Positions 53,323 through 62,466 are shown, counted from the stretch's first letter. The stretch is 64,000 bases of DNA from Paenibacillus periandrae (GCF_022458865.1 NZ_JAJNMU010000016.1:124001-188000); one strand, 5' to 3'. Numbers and translations are program-made. Notes: generated by a model from the sequence alone, not told the origin.

Positions 53323-53488
53323 TCCATATTTTACTTGCTTTTCTCATAGAAAATGAGAAGGTTAAACCAGCCAGTGGTGACGCCCCTCACTCAATAAAAA
53401 CCCTGGGGTCTTAAATATTGCTTATGAGATTGCCAATACTACTCATTCACTAAACATGTTCAATCTAGATATTCCTGACTTATGTACT

Positions 53489-55174
53489 TTATATACTACC
53501 GATTTTCAAAGTACTTTCACTAATTTCAGCATGCAACTTTTGTACATCAGGTTTATTTCTTCTATTTTCACCTGATCTCTGCTTACGTTCTACTTTCGAT
53601 TTTATTTTCGTATAAGCCTGAAATGCTGCGTTTTTTAATTCAGGAAGCAGAATGCTTTTGTTCCCCTCGATTAATGATTTTACAATCAAATCAGCCTGAT
53701 GTGCAGGAACCTGGGCTTCCATTAACCATTTAGTTGCTTCATATGCAACATCTACTTCATCCTTTGAGTTGCTATCAGATTCGGCTTTTGCAGCAGTAAA
53801 CTGTTTCTTAGCTAATTCTGATAAAGCCCTATCAAAAAACTTATCAATTTTCAAATCCCTAATATAAATATCTTTTAAAGACTCAAGCTTTGCATAATCA
53901 TTTAGTTTGAGCGCTAATAGTACTGGCTTTAGTGCACACAATTCGTTATCAATTACATCTCGGATGATTTGAGGAGTTAGAAACTCTGTTTCATTATTGA
54001 TAGCCCTCCACTGAGCAACCATAAATAGCTTAATAGCGATATCCGTAACTCCCTGGGAGTATTCATACATAGCATGATTTAACAAATCATCTATTTCAAT
54101 TGGGTTACGAGTCCACTGATACTTCCATAATGCAGTTAGAAAAATTTCCCACTCCATACCAGTTGCGGAATCGAATGGTGCATCAAGAGGTCGGAATTCC
54201 ATTCGCTCCCAAAATACAACTCCAAAATGCTCACAAGCCCTACGAAGCTGTCGAAACTCTTTTGATAACATTTCCCAAGCTTTGTTGGTTCCAATCAGCA
54301 CAACTGGAATACCCAGCATATTTTTTAACGTCACAAAAAAATTAAGCATATGCTCTTCTACATCCGTATTTCCACTTAGATGTTGAATCTCATCAATGAT
54401 TAAAACACCAATCATGTACGTCGCACACATTTGAGCCATGACAGGGATCATTTGTTCGACAGTACCCTTAATAATAAATTTATCATAGTGTTCATCTCCA
54501 ACAAGGTCTTTTAGAACTTGAAAGAAATTTAGGCATAATGCTTTAATCGAACCCTTAGGTGGGCATTCCAGTTTTAACCAAACTATCTGCGTTGAGTTGA
54601 TATTTCGTCCTTTATATTGACCATGTCGAATAACCTGAGCAGGATACATTGTCATTAGGATGTTATTTATCGCTGTTGTCTTCCCCATCCCAGAGACCCC
54701 GATTATTGATAACCCTCCTCCTGAAGTCTTATAGGATTTATTATCAAATGAAACGGTTTGAGAAGTTTTCTTTGATTGCTCAAATGCCTCCATCGCCTTG
54801 GCGACATTATCGGCTGCCTCATTTCGTATTCTAACACCATTCACTGTGAGAGGATTTCGGTCAACATAACCATCACGTATCAAGATAGACAGGCTCTGCT
54901 CTATACGTAGATGGTTTTCTAGGGGTTGAACGAGCCGCGGGAGATCGTAAATACAATGAAGCCTAAGTATTGTGTTCTTTGATCTATCCCGCTCATGGAA
55001 AGAAACTTTCTTGGTCAGTTTCTTGATTACTATAGGAACATCGTGTATTGACTGAAGGGCTTCGATTAAAGGGTTGTCACGATATTTAGCAATCTCTGTT
55101 CTTCTATAAGAAGCCACAACATCTTCACCTCTAAGAAATGAAAGTCGTTCTCCAAAAACATCCATACTATTCAC
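53489..55174 (-). CDS. tnsC: Tn7-type AAA+ regulator TnsC
   Basis: This 561-residue ATPase bridges the target selector and the transposase. Walker A is GVSGMGKTT (residues 159-167), Walker B LIIDEIQHLSG, and sensor residues fall in VVLIGTNKAWEML. The N-terminal extension and C-terminal tail with basic residues (KVERKQRSGENRRNK) match TnsC of Tn7-like elements rather than short IstB proteins. It starts 8 nt after tnsB on the same strand. The element lacks any visible cas genes, so targeting should depend on TniQ/TnsD. Confidence 0.93.
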   Translation of the reverse strand: MNSMDVFGERLSFLRGEDVVASYRRTEIAKYRDNPLIEALQSIHDVPIVIKKLTKKVSFHERDRSKNTILRLHCIYDLPRLVQPLENHLRIEQSLSILIRDGYVDRNPLTVNGVRIRNEAADNVAKAMEAFEQSKKTSQTVSFDNKSYKTSGGGLSIIGVSGMGKTTAINNILMTMYPAQVIRHGQYKGRNINSTQIVWLKLECPPKGSIKALCLNFFQVLKDLVGDEHYDKFIIKGTVEQMIPVMAQMCATYMIGVLIIDEIQHLSGNTDVEEHMLNFFVTLKNMLGIPVVLIGTNKAWEMLSKEFRQLRRACEHFGVVFWERMEFRPLDAPFDSATGMEWEIFLTALWKYQWTRNPIEIDDLLNHAMYEYSQGVTDIAIKLFMVAQWRAINNETEFLTPQIIRDVIDNELCALKPVLLALKLNDYAKLESLKDIYIRDLKIDKFFDRALSELAKKQFTAAKAESDSNSKDEVDVAYEATKWLMEAQVPAHQADLIVKSLIEGNKSILLPELKNAAFQAYTKIKSKVERKQRSGENRRNKPDVQKLHAEISESTLKIGSI

Positions 55175-55182
55175 CTCGTCTT

Positions 55183-57360
55183 TTACTGTCTCTGCGCCGC
55201 TAGTAAAGCTTGAATCCTAGAATTTCCTAAGTTTTGATTCACCGGAGCTTTCGAAATTTCCTCTGGCGGTTCTTCGGAGCAATTACGTTGAACTTCTTGC
55301 AGTTCACTGTTATCGTCAGACAGGAAATTTTCGGTTAAACGCATTATTTCCTTTTCTAAGGCTGTACGTTCCGCGATACCGTCAATTAGCTTGGCATTGC
55401 TTAACCCACTTTCTGGTTTAAGTGCTTTTGCCATTTCAACAATAATATCTCTGCGGTAATCCTTCTCAGCTTCCGCTTGCTCTTCAATTGGCCTATATTG
55501 TTCTCGTTCAAGTCCAAGAACTTCTTGAATATGCTGGTATTCATCCCATGACTTATCAAGAGTACTAGGATCCGAATTGATCATTCTGAGTTCAAGGTAA
55601 CCGTCTCCATTATCTCCTTTTAATACGACTTTATCTCTAACTCTGGGATCATATGCGATGTTTAACTTTTTTCCGATACGTGGATTACCGTCTACGAACC
55701 ACCCTTCACGTATAGCCTGTTCGCAGCTAAAATGTAGTCCCTTAAATTTAATGCCCAAATTCGTAATTCTTCCTGTCTCGGTTGGTAAAAGATTAATTTT
55801 TAAGGTTTCTTCATCGAAACTTCTGAAACAGTGCCCTTTACGTTTCATCCCCCACTCTAGTAACTCACGTGGAATAGGCTTCACACCATCAGCAATCATA
55901 TCGTCATCTAGAGAATAACCTTCCATATAATGAATGTTGTTATGCCAAATGGCTAAATCATACATGATCTGTGAAAATTCTTTAAGTGTTAATACGGCCT
56001 TTGTTCTAGGGTCTGGATCCCCTCTACGCCGCATTTCAATTGAAACTTCTCCCGGCAATCTAGAAATGGCTTCGACATTATAAACATTAAAAAAGCTTTC
56101 AACCAGCGCTTTCCAATCTGCGCGATACGGAGCCATGTACTCAATATCTACACCAAGAATATTTCGGAGGCCTGTAATTTTTGTATTTAACAATTCACCT
56201 CTATCTGCAGTAAATTGTCGAGGTAAGCAAGCTAATGACCACTCTTCTGGCATGATTATCATGCCACTCCGTTGACATAGATCTACTTTTGATGAACCTG
56301 TATTATAGATGGCCATGGCAGCCCCGATGTAGGATCTCTCAAACCCTATGTAAATTCCTGCAATGTAGTGACTAAACAAATCAATCACAGAATAAATTAC
56401 TGGCCTTCCAATGGGTAGGTAAGAGCGATAGCTACTTGCCAGATAAGTATCTGCTATAGTTGAGTCAATATGAAATATGGAACCTGGAATCAATGCTTGT
56501 TTCGTTTGATTCCCAATTTTAGCTCTCTTATCCAGATTGTGCCTCCGATCACCAATCAGGGCTAGTGAAGTACCAATAAAGTTTGCATTTTTAAATTTAT
56601 TAACGTGGTAATAAAACGTTTTAAACAAAGGTCGTTCTTCTTCAGGTAAGAGAATCGGTTTGGTTTGACCATTGTTTTCCTCATAATGACTAATATAATA
56701 GGTTCTAAGCATTTTTTTAAAGGCTTTCCTCAATGAAAGCTTTTCTCTAAGGTGGAATTGTTTATATGCAATCAACATATCTTTATGAATGGTTGCATCT
56801 GTATTAACTCCGACTTTTTCAGGTTCAAGCTTTGTAATTTTACGTTTTCGGCCTCGTTTTTTTGTGGTTTCAGTAGCCAACTTATCACTACCAGGTCCCC
56901 CACAGTTGTCGTATCGATTAAGTAATCCTATTTTTAGCTTCCCTGATTTCCAATATCTTTTTAGCAGCCGATGCAACTTAGGAATAGAATATAAAGACTT
57001 GGCTTTGAGTTCCGTTACCATTGGTCCGCGATACTCGCTCATGAAGATATATGGTTCATTTTCAAGGTACTCCTTCAGGTAGTTCCAGGATTCATCTATC
57101 TCTCTTTTTCTTTCATCAGGTAAGAGATCGTATGATTTCTTTTCTACTTCTGAGATATACTTGACAATTCGTGCTTCACCATTTGTTAGTGCTTTTGTCA
57201 CATCCTCTATCGAGCGTTCAAATGAAAAGTCATCCTTATTTAAATCAATCACATGCATGCGATCAGTTTTATGCTCTAAATATAGTATGCGTTCGAAAAC
57301 TGAATTATCTGCTTCAAATGGTGCCCATTGAACAACTTGATTAATACTCACAAATTGCAT
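55183..57360 (-). CDS. tnsB: Tn7-type DDE transposase TnsB
   Basis: This 725-residue RNase H-fold transposase joins the 3' ends of the element to target DNA. The catalytic triad is Asp299 (FHIDSTIADTYL), Asp386 (FTADRGELL) and Glu421 (DWKALVESFFN). N-terminal helical DNA-binding domains precede it, and a C-terminal region (acidic and Glu-rich tail) would contact TnsC. It overlaps neither neighbour: 14 nt from tnsA and 8 nt from tnsC, a compact operon. Confidence 0.94.
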   Translation of the reverse strand: MQFVSINQVVQWAPFEADNSVFERILYLEHKTDRMHVIDLNKDDFSFERSIEDVTKALTNGEARIVKYISEVEKKSYDLLPDERKREIDESWNYLKEYLENEPYIFMSEYRGPMVTELKAKSLYSIPKLHRLLKRYWKSGKLKIGLLNRYDNCGGPGSDKLATETTKKRGRKRKITKLEPEKVGVNTDATIHKDMLIAYKQFHLREKLSLRKAFKKMLRTYYISHYEENNGQTKPILLPEEERPLFKTFYYHVNKFKNANFIGTSLALIGDRRHNLDKRAKIGNQTKQALIPGSIFHIDSTIADTYLASSYRSYLPIGRPVIYSVIDLFSHYIAGIYIGFERSYIGAAMAIYNTGSSKVDLCQRSGMIIMPEEWSLACLPRQFTADRGELLNTKITGLRNILGVDIEYMAPYRADWKALVESFFNVYNVEAISRLPGEVSIEMRRRGDPDPRTKAVLTLKEFSQIMYDLAIWHNNIHYMEGYSLDDDMIADGVKPIPRELLEWGMKRKGHCFRSFDEETLKINLLPTETGRITNLGIKFKGLHFSCEQAIREGWFVDGNPRIGKKLNIAYDPRVRDKVVLKGDNGDGYLELRMINSDPSTLDKSWDEYQHIQEVLGLEREQYRPIEEQAEAEKDYRRDIIVEMAKALKPESGLSNAKLIDGIAERTALEKEIMRLTENFLSDDNSELQEVQRNCSEEPPEEISKAPVNQNLGNSRIQALLAAQRQ

Positions 57361-57374
57361 TAGAAATCCCTCTC

Positions 57375-58187
57375 TTAGACTGTTAGTGAAATATTGACTT
57401 GTTTACATGGATTAAATAGTACATCCATATCTATCATCAATCGCTTATTTGCAATCAGATGCATTAAAATTGTAATACTTGTACTAGCTGGAACATTGAA
57501 ATGTTTATCCACTGCATCCGTAATATCAGCCAAGATTTTATTGTTTCCTGGCAACAGCTTTATTAACTTCTCCTCCATAGTCTTCAGAAGTGACTCGTCA
57601 ACATTCGGAAATAATCCGAACTTGCTTCTTAACTTATGAAACATTTGTACATTTTGAACCTTGGGAATGTGAATAGAGTTTTCTGTCACAACATTCCACT
57701 CCACTTTTCTTCTTGACCAATATATCTTCTCAATCAGCTGTTTCTCAGCATTCCTTCGCTTTTGAAGCGCATCTTCATATTTTACGGATCGCGCTTTAAT
57801 AACTTGACCAAATTGAGTTTTCTGGGTAATAACATTATCGGTCGTCATAACTATTTCAACCTTTGTTTTCGGGTCAGTTGGATGCTTAACTCCAAGCTCC
57901 GCAGCTATTGACTGTGTTTCTTCTCTTGGTAAAAGGGGAAACTGTTCTCTGAAATCGAGGACATCGTCATCCCATTCCAATAAATAAAAATACATTGCTT
58001 CTAGCAATGATAAGAAGTGATGGTCGCGTCCTACTGTCCAGCTGTATCGAATACTTGATTTTCCAATAGAAGGAACCTCGTGTACAAAAATCCACGGTTT
58101 ATATTCTATACCTATACCGCTTCCTCTCTCTTCTTTCAGTCGCTTAGCGATGGTATTCTCATCAATTGCATACTTGAATTTAGCCAT
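57375..58187 (-). CDS. tnsA: Tn7-type endonuclease TnsA
   Basis: This 270-residue nuclease cuts the 5' ends of the element so that the transposon moves by cut-and-paste. The catalytic-type residues are visible as Glu in LLEAMYFYLLEWDDD, Asp in EIVMTTDNV and Lys in FGQVIKARSVKYE. A C-terminal winged-helix region follows. The start at 58187 follows CGGAGTGTCAAAAA; a start 11 codons earlier lacks a ribosome site. It is the first gene of the operon, at the proposed right end. Confidence 0.92.
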   Translation of the reverse strand: MAKFKYAIDENTIAKRLKEERGSGIGIEYKPWIFVHEVPSIGKSSIRYSWTVGRDHHFLSLLEAMYFYLLEWDDDVLDFREQFPLLPREETQSIAAELGVKHPTDPKTKVEIVMTTDNVITQKTQFGQVIKARSVKYEDALQKRRNAEKQLIEKIYWSRRKVEWNVVTENSIHIPKVQNVQMFHKLRSKFGLFPNVDESLLKTMEEKLIKLLPGNNKILADITDAVDKHFNVPASTSITILMHLIANKRLMIDMDVLFNPCKQVNISLTV

Positions 58188-58276
58188 TTTTTTGACACTC
58201 CGTCTGCTTCGATATTGCAATTGGCATATTTCACCAAAAAATTATTCTTTATTTCCAACTTGCATCGTTAGAATTC
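58188..58276. other. proposed right end of the Tn7-like element
   Basis: A short A/T-rich stretch lies between tnsA and the degenerate ku gene. The complement of 58241-58256 reads GGAAATAAAGAATAAT, resembling the left-end repeat (GGAAATTAAAGATTGTT) in inverted orientation. No TGT/ACA terminus could be fixed with confidence. Confidence 0.4.
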
Positions 58277-59277
58277 CTAATTCTGGCTCTTGACTCTAAC
58301 TAACTCTTCTATCTTCCACTCATGCGTTCGCATGTATTCAATCACTTGCGCCAATGTCTTAGATGTTACAAAACCAGGAGCAACTGACTTTTAAATTTTA
58401 AGTCTGCGTTTAAACTCATTACTCTTATGCTGTTTCTTCTGTCCCTGTAGAAATCTGCTTTGCAGAGGATATTCGCTTTGTTTTTGATTTTTTAGTTTCC
58501 TCGATCTTTATATACGAATTTAAACTTGCCTGTAAAGCTGACATTAGATCCAACACTGATGATTTATTTACGATCTGAGGGGCATGAATTTCTTTGCCCA
58601 TGATTTTCTTTTGAATTAATGAAGCTAGTTGCTCTCAATGATCATCTTGATAAATAGTTGGTTAAAATGGCTTGAATAAATGATTAATTAACATATGCGC
58701 CATTTTCAGCTCAGTTTCGCTAACTTCCCGATTGAACTGCAAATTTGGAACCAATTGTACGGGCCGAATTTCATCTGGATAATATATTGTTTCCATTGCT
58801 ATACATTGATCAATAACTCGTAGCGCAGCAAGACTACTTTTTGAACGAATGGACACTTTACAGATTCCTATTTTTCTTGTAGTACGGATTGCCCCACATA
58901 TAGCAAACGATATGCATTGGTACTTGAATCCCCTGGTGAGAGATAATACGTTTTTTGAAAAAATATATTGGATCGATCTCATGAAGATCAACGAAATTTA
59001 ACATTTTGATTTCCTTCGTATTCTCCGGTAGAAGCTGCTCTAACTCATCTTTTTCAAATATAACGAACTTCCCTTTATCATATTCGTAACCTTTGATTAT
59101 GTGGTCTATAGGAACTTCCTTTTCGCAGGATGGGCAGACTTTAACATAGGTGAGATTGGTTCCACAATCTTTATGAATGGATTTCATGGATATGTCTTTT
59201 TCTTCTGTTGCTGAATGCATTTTGACAGGAATATGTACCAATCCGAATGAGATAGCGCCTTTCCAAATGGTGTGCAA
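58277..59277 (-). pseudogene. ku: degenerate Ku DNA-end-binding protein gene
   Basis: Reading from a TTG at 59277 after GAGGGGG, the Ku core is clear (TIWKGAISFGLVHIPVKM; later KVSIRSKSSLAALRVIDQCI, AMETIYYPDEIRP). The frame breaks twice: a missing A near 58951 and a missing G near 58892. It then meets in-frame stops TAA at 58662 and TGA at 58635, and ends around 58425. After one more shift, a segment (KTLAQVIEYMRTHEWKIEEL) continues to TAG at 58277. It would have supported non-homologous end joining with LigD. Inactivated. Confidence 0.85.
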
Positions 59278-59441
59278 AATTAGAACCCCCTCAACTTTAC
59301 TATTATCATTCTAACCAGTGAATATAGATTTATACTCGGAAGTGATCCTTTCGAAAAATTAGCAAACAATTGAAGACCGGAAGAAAGACCAGCAAGAACG
59401 CGTCTATGCCCAGTAATTGCTTTTTAGCCCCCTAGAAGACT

Positions 59442-59824
59442 TGGACAGCACACCCCTTAATCAAATACAATAAAAGTAGACGGAGGGGAACGTTATGAAG
59501 CGTCTGCAGTATGACCTTAATTTCAAAATGGAGATTATTCGAAAAGTGAAAGAGATTGGGAACTTTACGGCCGTAGCCCGGCAGCATGAACTGGATCCCA
59601 AGATGGTCTTGCGGTGGGCCAAAGAACTGAACCGCAAAGATGTGGACCAGTTGGACGGAGCCAGCAAGAGGCAATCCGCCTTTATCCCAACCGCTGAAGA
59701 TTTCAAACAGCTTGAGCAAGAGAATGAAAAATTGAAGAAGCTATTAGCGGAACAAGCCCTAGAAAGGGAAATTCTCAAAGACCTACTAAAAAAAACGAAC
59801 CCTACTTGCGGAAAACGAGTTTAA
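59442..59824 (+). mobile_element. IS3-family remnant
   Basis: The left end (TGGACAGCACACCCC at about 59442) and OrfA are present, but no OrfB. A short gene fragment follows, so the element is truncated on its right side. Confidence 0.7.
59495..59824 (+). CDS. IS3-family transposase OrfA
   Basis: This 109-residue helix-turn-helix protein has KMEIIRKVKEIGNFTAVARQ and a C-terminal leucine-zipper-like helix (LEQENEKLKKLLAEQALERE). GGAGGGG precedes the ATG. A run of eight A residues near the 3' end (59787-59795) is the kind of slippery site used for programmed frameshifting into OrfB, but OrfB is absent here. Non-functional alone. Confidence 0.85.
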   Translation: MKRLQYDLNFKMEIIRKVKEIGNFTAVARQHELDPKMVLRWAKELNRKDVDQLDGASKRQSAFIPTAEDFKQLEQENEKLKKLLAEQALEREILKDLLKKTNPTCGKRV

Positions 59825-59905
59825 ACACCTGACTTCTACATAGAATACAAGGATGATTCTGTAGAGGTTGAGTTCCAGCTGCAAAAAACCATTTCCAAAA
59901 TCTAA
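59822..59905 (+). pseudogene. C-terminal fragment of an unknown gene
   Basis: An open segment encoding PDFYIEYKDDSVEVEFQLQ and ending KTISKI before TAA has protein-like composition but no start or family match. It lies between the IS3 remnant and the IS6 element and is probably a truncated neighbour. Confidence 0.3.
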
Positions 59906-59957
59906 TTCCACATGAACAATTATTTTATTTTCAATCAGGATATTCAGTAATATCCTT

Positions 59958-60787
59958 GGTTGTGGTGCAAGAATTAAAAAAGACAGAAATTAGCCCATAA
60001 ATTGTAATTACCTATGCCACAATACCAAATATTATATGGAGCCATTCAACAGCAGAGGGGACAGACGAATTATTTTCGGCCTGCCCTTTCCTAATCATAT
60101 GCATGGCCTCGATTCCCTTTAACGTCTGTTCTGCAGTTAGAAATGATTTGAAACCAAGCATCGGTTTTGTGATTTTTTTTATGAAACGATGATCTTGCTC
60201 GACAATGTTGTTTAGATACTTGGTCTGTCTAATCAAGGTTTCTTTAGGTAAGCCTTTTTCATTTATTAATTCTAGTATGGCTCGTGGATATGCCGGGTTC
60301 TTATCCAAAGTGATCACACGAGGTAATTGATTATGTGGAGAGGACAAAGCCTTTGTAAAGAAACGCTTTGCTGCTGGCATATCACGATTTTCAGATAACA
60401 TGAAATCAATCGTTTTCCCCATAGAATCAACGGCCCGATATAAATACTTCCATTGTCCTTTGACTTTGATGTAGGTTTCGTCCGTGCGCCACGAATCGTT
60501 TGAGGGTTTCAAATATCTGCGAATTCGTTTATCTATTTCGGGTCCAAATTCATGGACCATCTCATGATCGTTGTATGAGATATCTTTAATCCTCGCTCGC
60601 TCATTATTCTATAATATCTCGATAGCTTAAACTTTATTTTAAATACCACCTCACGGTTAGTAAAATGATTGCTGGTTCATATTGCTTCCATTTAAATAAA
60701 TCCAATTTGGTTTCCAAAGTAAGTTGCTCCATCCCATGTCTACATTATTAATTACGTTATCATGAATTGGAGCTTTGCACCACAACC
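59958..60787 (-). mobile_element. IS6-family insertion sequence (complete ends, inactive)
   Basis: Terminal inverted repeats GGTTGTGGTGCAA (59958-59970) and its complement (60775-60787) bound 830 bp. The flanking 8-mers differ, so no target duplication remains, suggesting a recombined or old copy. Confidence 0.82.
60012..60705 (-). pseudogene. IS6-family transposase, inactivated
   Basis: The DDE transposase is recognisable throughout: FKWKQYEPAIILLTVRWYLK, then LSYRDIIE, then MSERGLKISHTTIMRW, then VHEFGPEIDKRI and the DDE part (WRTDETYIKVKGQWKYLYRA, ITLDKNPAYP, NNIVEQDHRFIKK). It carries an in-frame TAA at 60634 and two single-base deletions (near 60557 and 60606). The intact part starts at 60560. 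Inactive. Confidence 0.9.
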
Positions 60788-60954
60788 GGGTTATATTATA
60801 TTTGGTATGCATTAAGCGACAAAGAAGCAATCAGTAGTAGTATTTTCATTAATCAAATTGCTCTCATTAAGGCCTTTGTGTCATTGCCTGGAATACTGAT
60901 GTCACTTTTACCGGCATTAGACATGCATAAGAAAAAGAAGTTTAAGGCGACAAC
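60788..60954 (+). pseudogene. membrane protein gene fragment cut by the IS6 element
   Basis: Directly after the IS6 end, an open frame encodes GLYYIWYALSDKEAISSSIF and a second hydrophobic stretch (ALIKAFVSLPGILMSLLPAL). The 5' part is missing at the IS junction. The family is unknown. Confidence 0.4.
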
Positions 60955-61237
60955 ACTTTGTCCTCATAAGAGCGGCTTTCAATTCATCCATCTTATCTCC
61001 AATCTTTAGATGCCCCGCTCCATAATAAGTTGTAATTTTAGTTTCCACTTCATATGCAGAATTGCAATAATTCGGGTTAGTTCTCATGTCTTCCAACATC
61101 TTTATTGTAGATTCTATATGCCCCTTGCTCATTCCATCACTTATATCCAATAGTTCATTCTTACTACTTATCCACTTGCCTTTTGCTGCTAACACTCCTG
61201 GATAATTACCTCTCAAATTTTCGATTTGTTTTGACAT
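60917..61237 (-). CDS. hypothetical protein, about 106 residues, possibly truncated
   Basis: An ATG at 61237 follows TGGAGTGG. The product has a helical N-terminus (MSKQIENLRGNYPGVLAAKG), a central HIESTIKMLEDMRTNPNY and a last native-looking stretch KMDELKAALMRTK. The remaining hydrophobic residues may be junction sequence. The family is not recognised. Confidence 0.45.
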   Translation of the reverse strand: MSKQIENLRGNYPGVLAAKGKWISSKNELLDISDGMSKGHIESTIKMLEDMRTNPNYCNSAYEVETKITTYYGAGHLKIGDKMDELKAALMRTKCCRLKLLFLMHV

Positions 61238-61341
61238 ATATAGCCACTCCATTCGATTTCCATACTCAAATTGTTATTCGAACACAAGGAAGGATTTCCC
61301 TCTTTTATGTCGTATTTTGTATATATGGAGGTGTCGCAACT

Positions 61342-61503
61342 TTGGCAAGAAAAAAATCCAGCAAACAACCCCGACTAACATTCAGCCAAACACTTATTGC
61401 TTTTGTCCTCTTTGCTGTGATTATGTTTATTATGGTCAACTGGGGTTTTCCAGCTATGTTAAACAGTACATCTGAGAAAGCGAAAAGCTTCCGAGTTGGG
61501 TAA
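61342..61503 (+). CDS. small single-helix membrane protein, 53 residues
   Basis: A TTG at 61342 follows GGAGG (10 nt). The product has a basic start (ARKKSSKQPR) and one helix (TLIAFVLFAVIMFIMVNWGF). It could be a micro-protein, or the start of a larger gene lost to rearrangement. Confidence 0.4.
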   Translation: MARKKSSKQPRLTFSQTLIAFVLFAVIMFIMVNWGFPAMLNSTSEKAKSFRVG

Positions 61504-62215
61504 AGGACAGAACTTCGAAAATGACTTTATATTTATCCAACATAAAACAGCAAAAGACGTATAGCTAGAACTTCTTATCAGGAAGCTCCCTTTGCGTGAC
61601 TGCCTCCGCGTTGGCCCTTTAGTTTTTATGTTGGTAGAAACTTACTTACGCGTCCAACCATGCGCTGCCGATCATATCCTTAACGCGTGGCATCTGCGTT
61701 ACATAAAGGAGGAGTCTCCACCTTGCAGCATTTTCCCGTGCTGATTGGTTATGAATGAGGAGATTTCGGGAGGATATGCGTGTAAGCGAATCTTATGGTA
61801 TTACTGTGAGAATGGCTTTGTTTTCCCACTTCAGTAAAATCCATAAACTGTGTGATGCTTTCGTTGAACATCAGCTGAGGCCGTTTCAAGGTTTGTTTAC
61901 AAGACTAACAAGAATGACAAAGGCAAAAGTCTCACACTAATACCATAATGAGCGATAATTTATTCATGCGCCTACCACAACACAAATACGCCATCCTCGG
62001 AATGAGGCTTCGTCCGCCCTGGAGCTATTACTCGTCATCGGGCATTTCGCAAATTGTTCGATTAGCATACAATGCTTCTCGCTTTTGTATGTAATAACAT
62101 TGTATCGCCCTATGACTACTTCCGTGCTTCACGGTTACTACGGATTGATCACTAGAAATTAGGTATCCTCAGACCGATCTCACCGCTTTTATTCCTGCCC
62201 GCCCATAGTCAATGA
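61504..62215. other. gene-poor region, nothing recognised
   Basis: About 710 nt. Short frames exist (for example 61755-61940 on the plus strand) but none has a ribosome site with a recognisable product. Degenerate remnants are likely. Confidence 0.5.
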
Positions 62216-62420
62216 CTACGATAAATAAGAAACGAAGTAATAATCATCGTTGATTCGTTGAATATAATCTTTTTCTTGTAGACGTATTGGTCTAGCAACA
62301 TTAACTCCCCTTAAAAGAAGGTAATCCAGCCATTCCAATTCAGCTACTCAGATTGACTCATTAACAGCAGACTTTTCTATCAAATACATTGCTATTGTAT
62401 CCGCCTATAAGCTTGTAGTC
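62216..62420 (-). pseudogene. aminoglycoside phosphotransferase (APH/CotS-like) fragment
   Basis: Minus-strand pieces include YKLIGGYNSNVF (ending near 62385) and, after a break, VAELEWLDYLLLRGVNVARP with QRINDDYYFVSYL, which match the N-terminal lobe of APH-family phosphotransferases. A TGA at 62348 is explained by loss of one G (GAGGTAGCT read as GAGTAGCT). The C-terminal lobe is absent. It is next to the IS66 end. Confidence 0.5.
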
Positions 62421-62466
62421 CGAGCGGGTTATATCCAGCAAAGTTAAGACTTCCTTTATTAGTTCC

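Larger units (their letters stand above)
52929..53488 (-). other. 560-nt hairpin-rich gap between tnsC and tniQ
   Basis: This stretch contains four notable secondary structures. One is a 7-8 bp TCACCACT/AGTGGTGA stem (53316-53380) with an inner TTCTCAT/ATGAGAA. Another is an intrinsic terminator (53159-53198), and a third is a GGGG/CCCC-based hairpin (53073-53116). A CGAGC/GCTCG pair is also present. Together they suggest a structured minus-strand RNA of about 300 nt ending at the terminator. No CRISPR repeats are seen. Confidence 0.4.
51030..58276 (-). mobile_element. Tn7-like transposon (tnsABC + tniQ), approximate extent
   Basis: Four genes on the minus strand in Tn7 order, tnsA-tnsB-tnsC-tniQ/tnsD, occupy an A/T-rich block that contrasts with the G/C-richer flanking genes. 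By analogy with Tn7 the right end lies just upstream of tnsA (58188-58276). The left end lies between tniQ and the TadE gene (51001-51350), where 21-bp repeats are found. The exact termini and target duplication could not be resolved. No cargo genes lie between tniQ and the proposed left end. Confidence 0.72.

Noticed and set aside
51001..58276. CRISPR-associated transposon
   Set aside because: No cas genes and no direct-repeat array were found in the window; the TniQ protein is TnsD-sized with its own DNA-binding-type C-terminus.
61755..61940. 61-codon plus-strand frame
   Set aside because: No ribosome site or family resemblance; it lies in a degenerate region.
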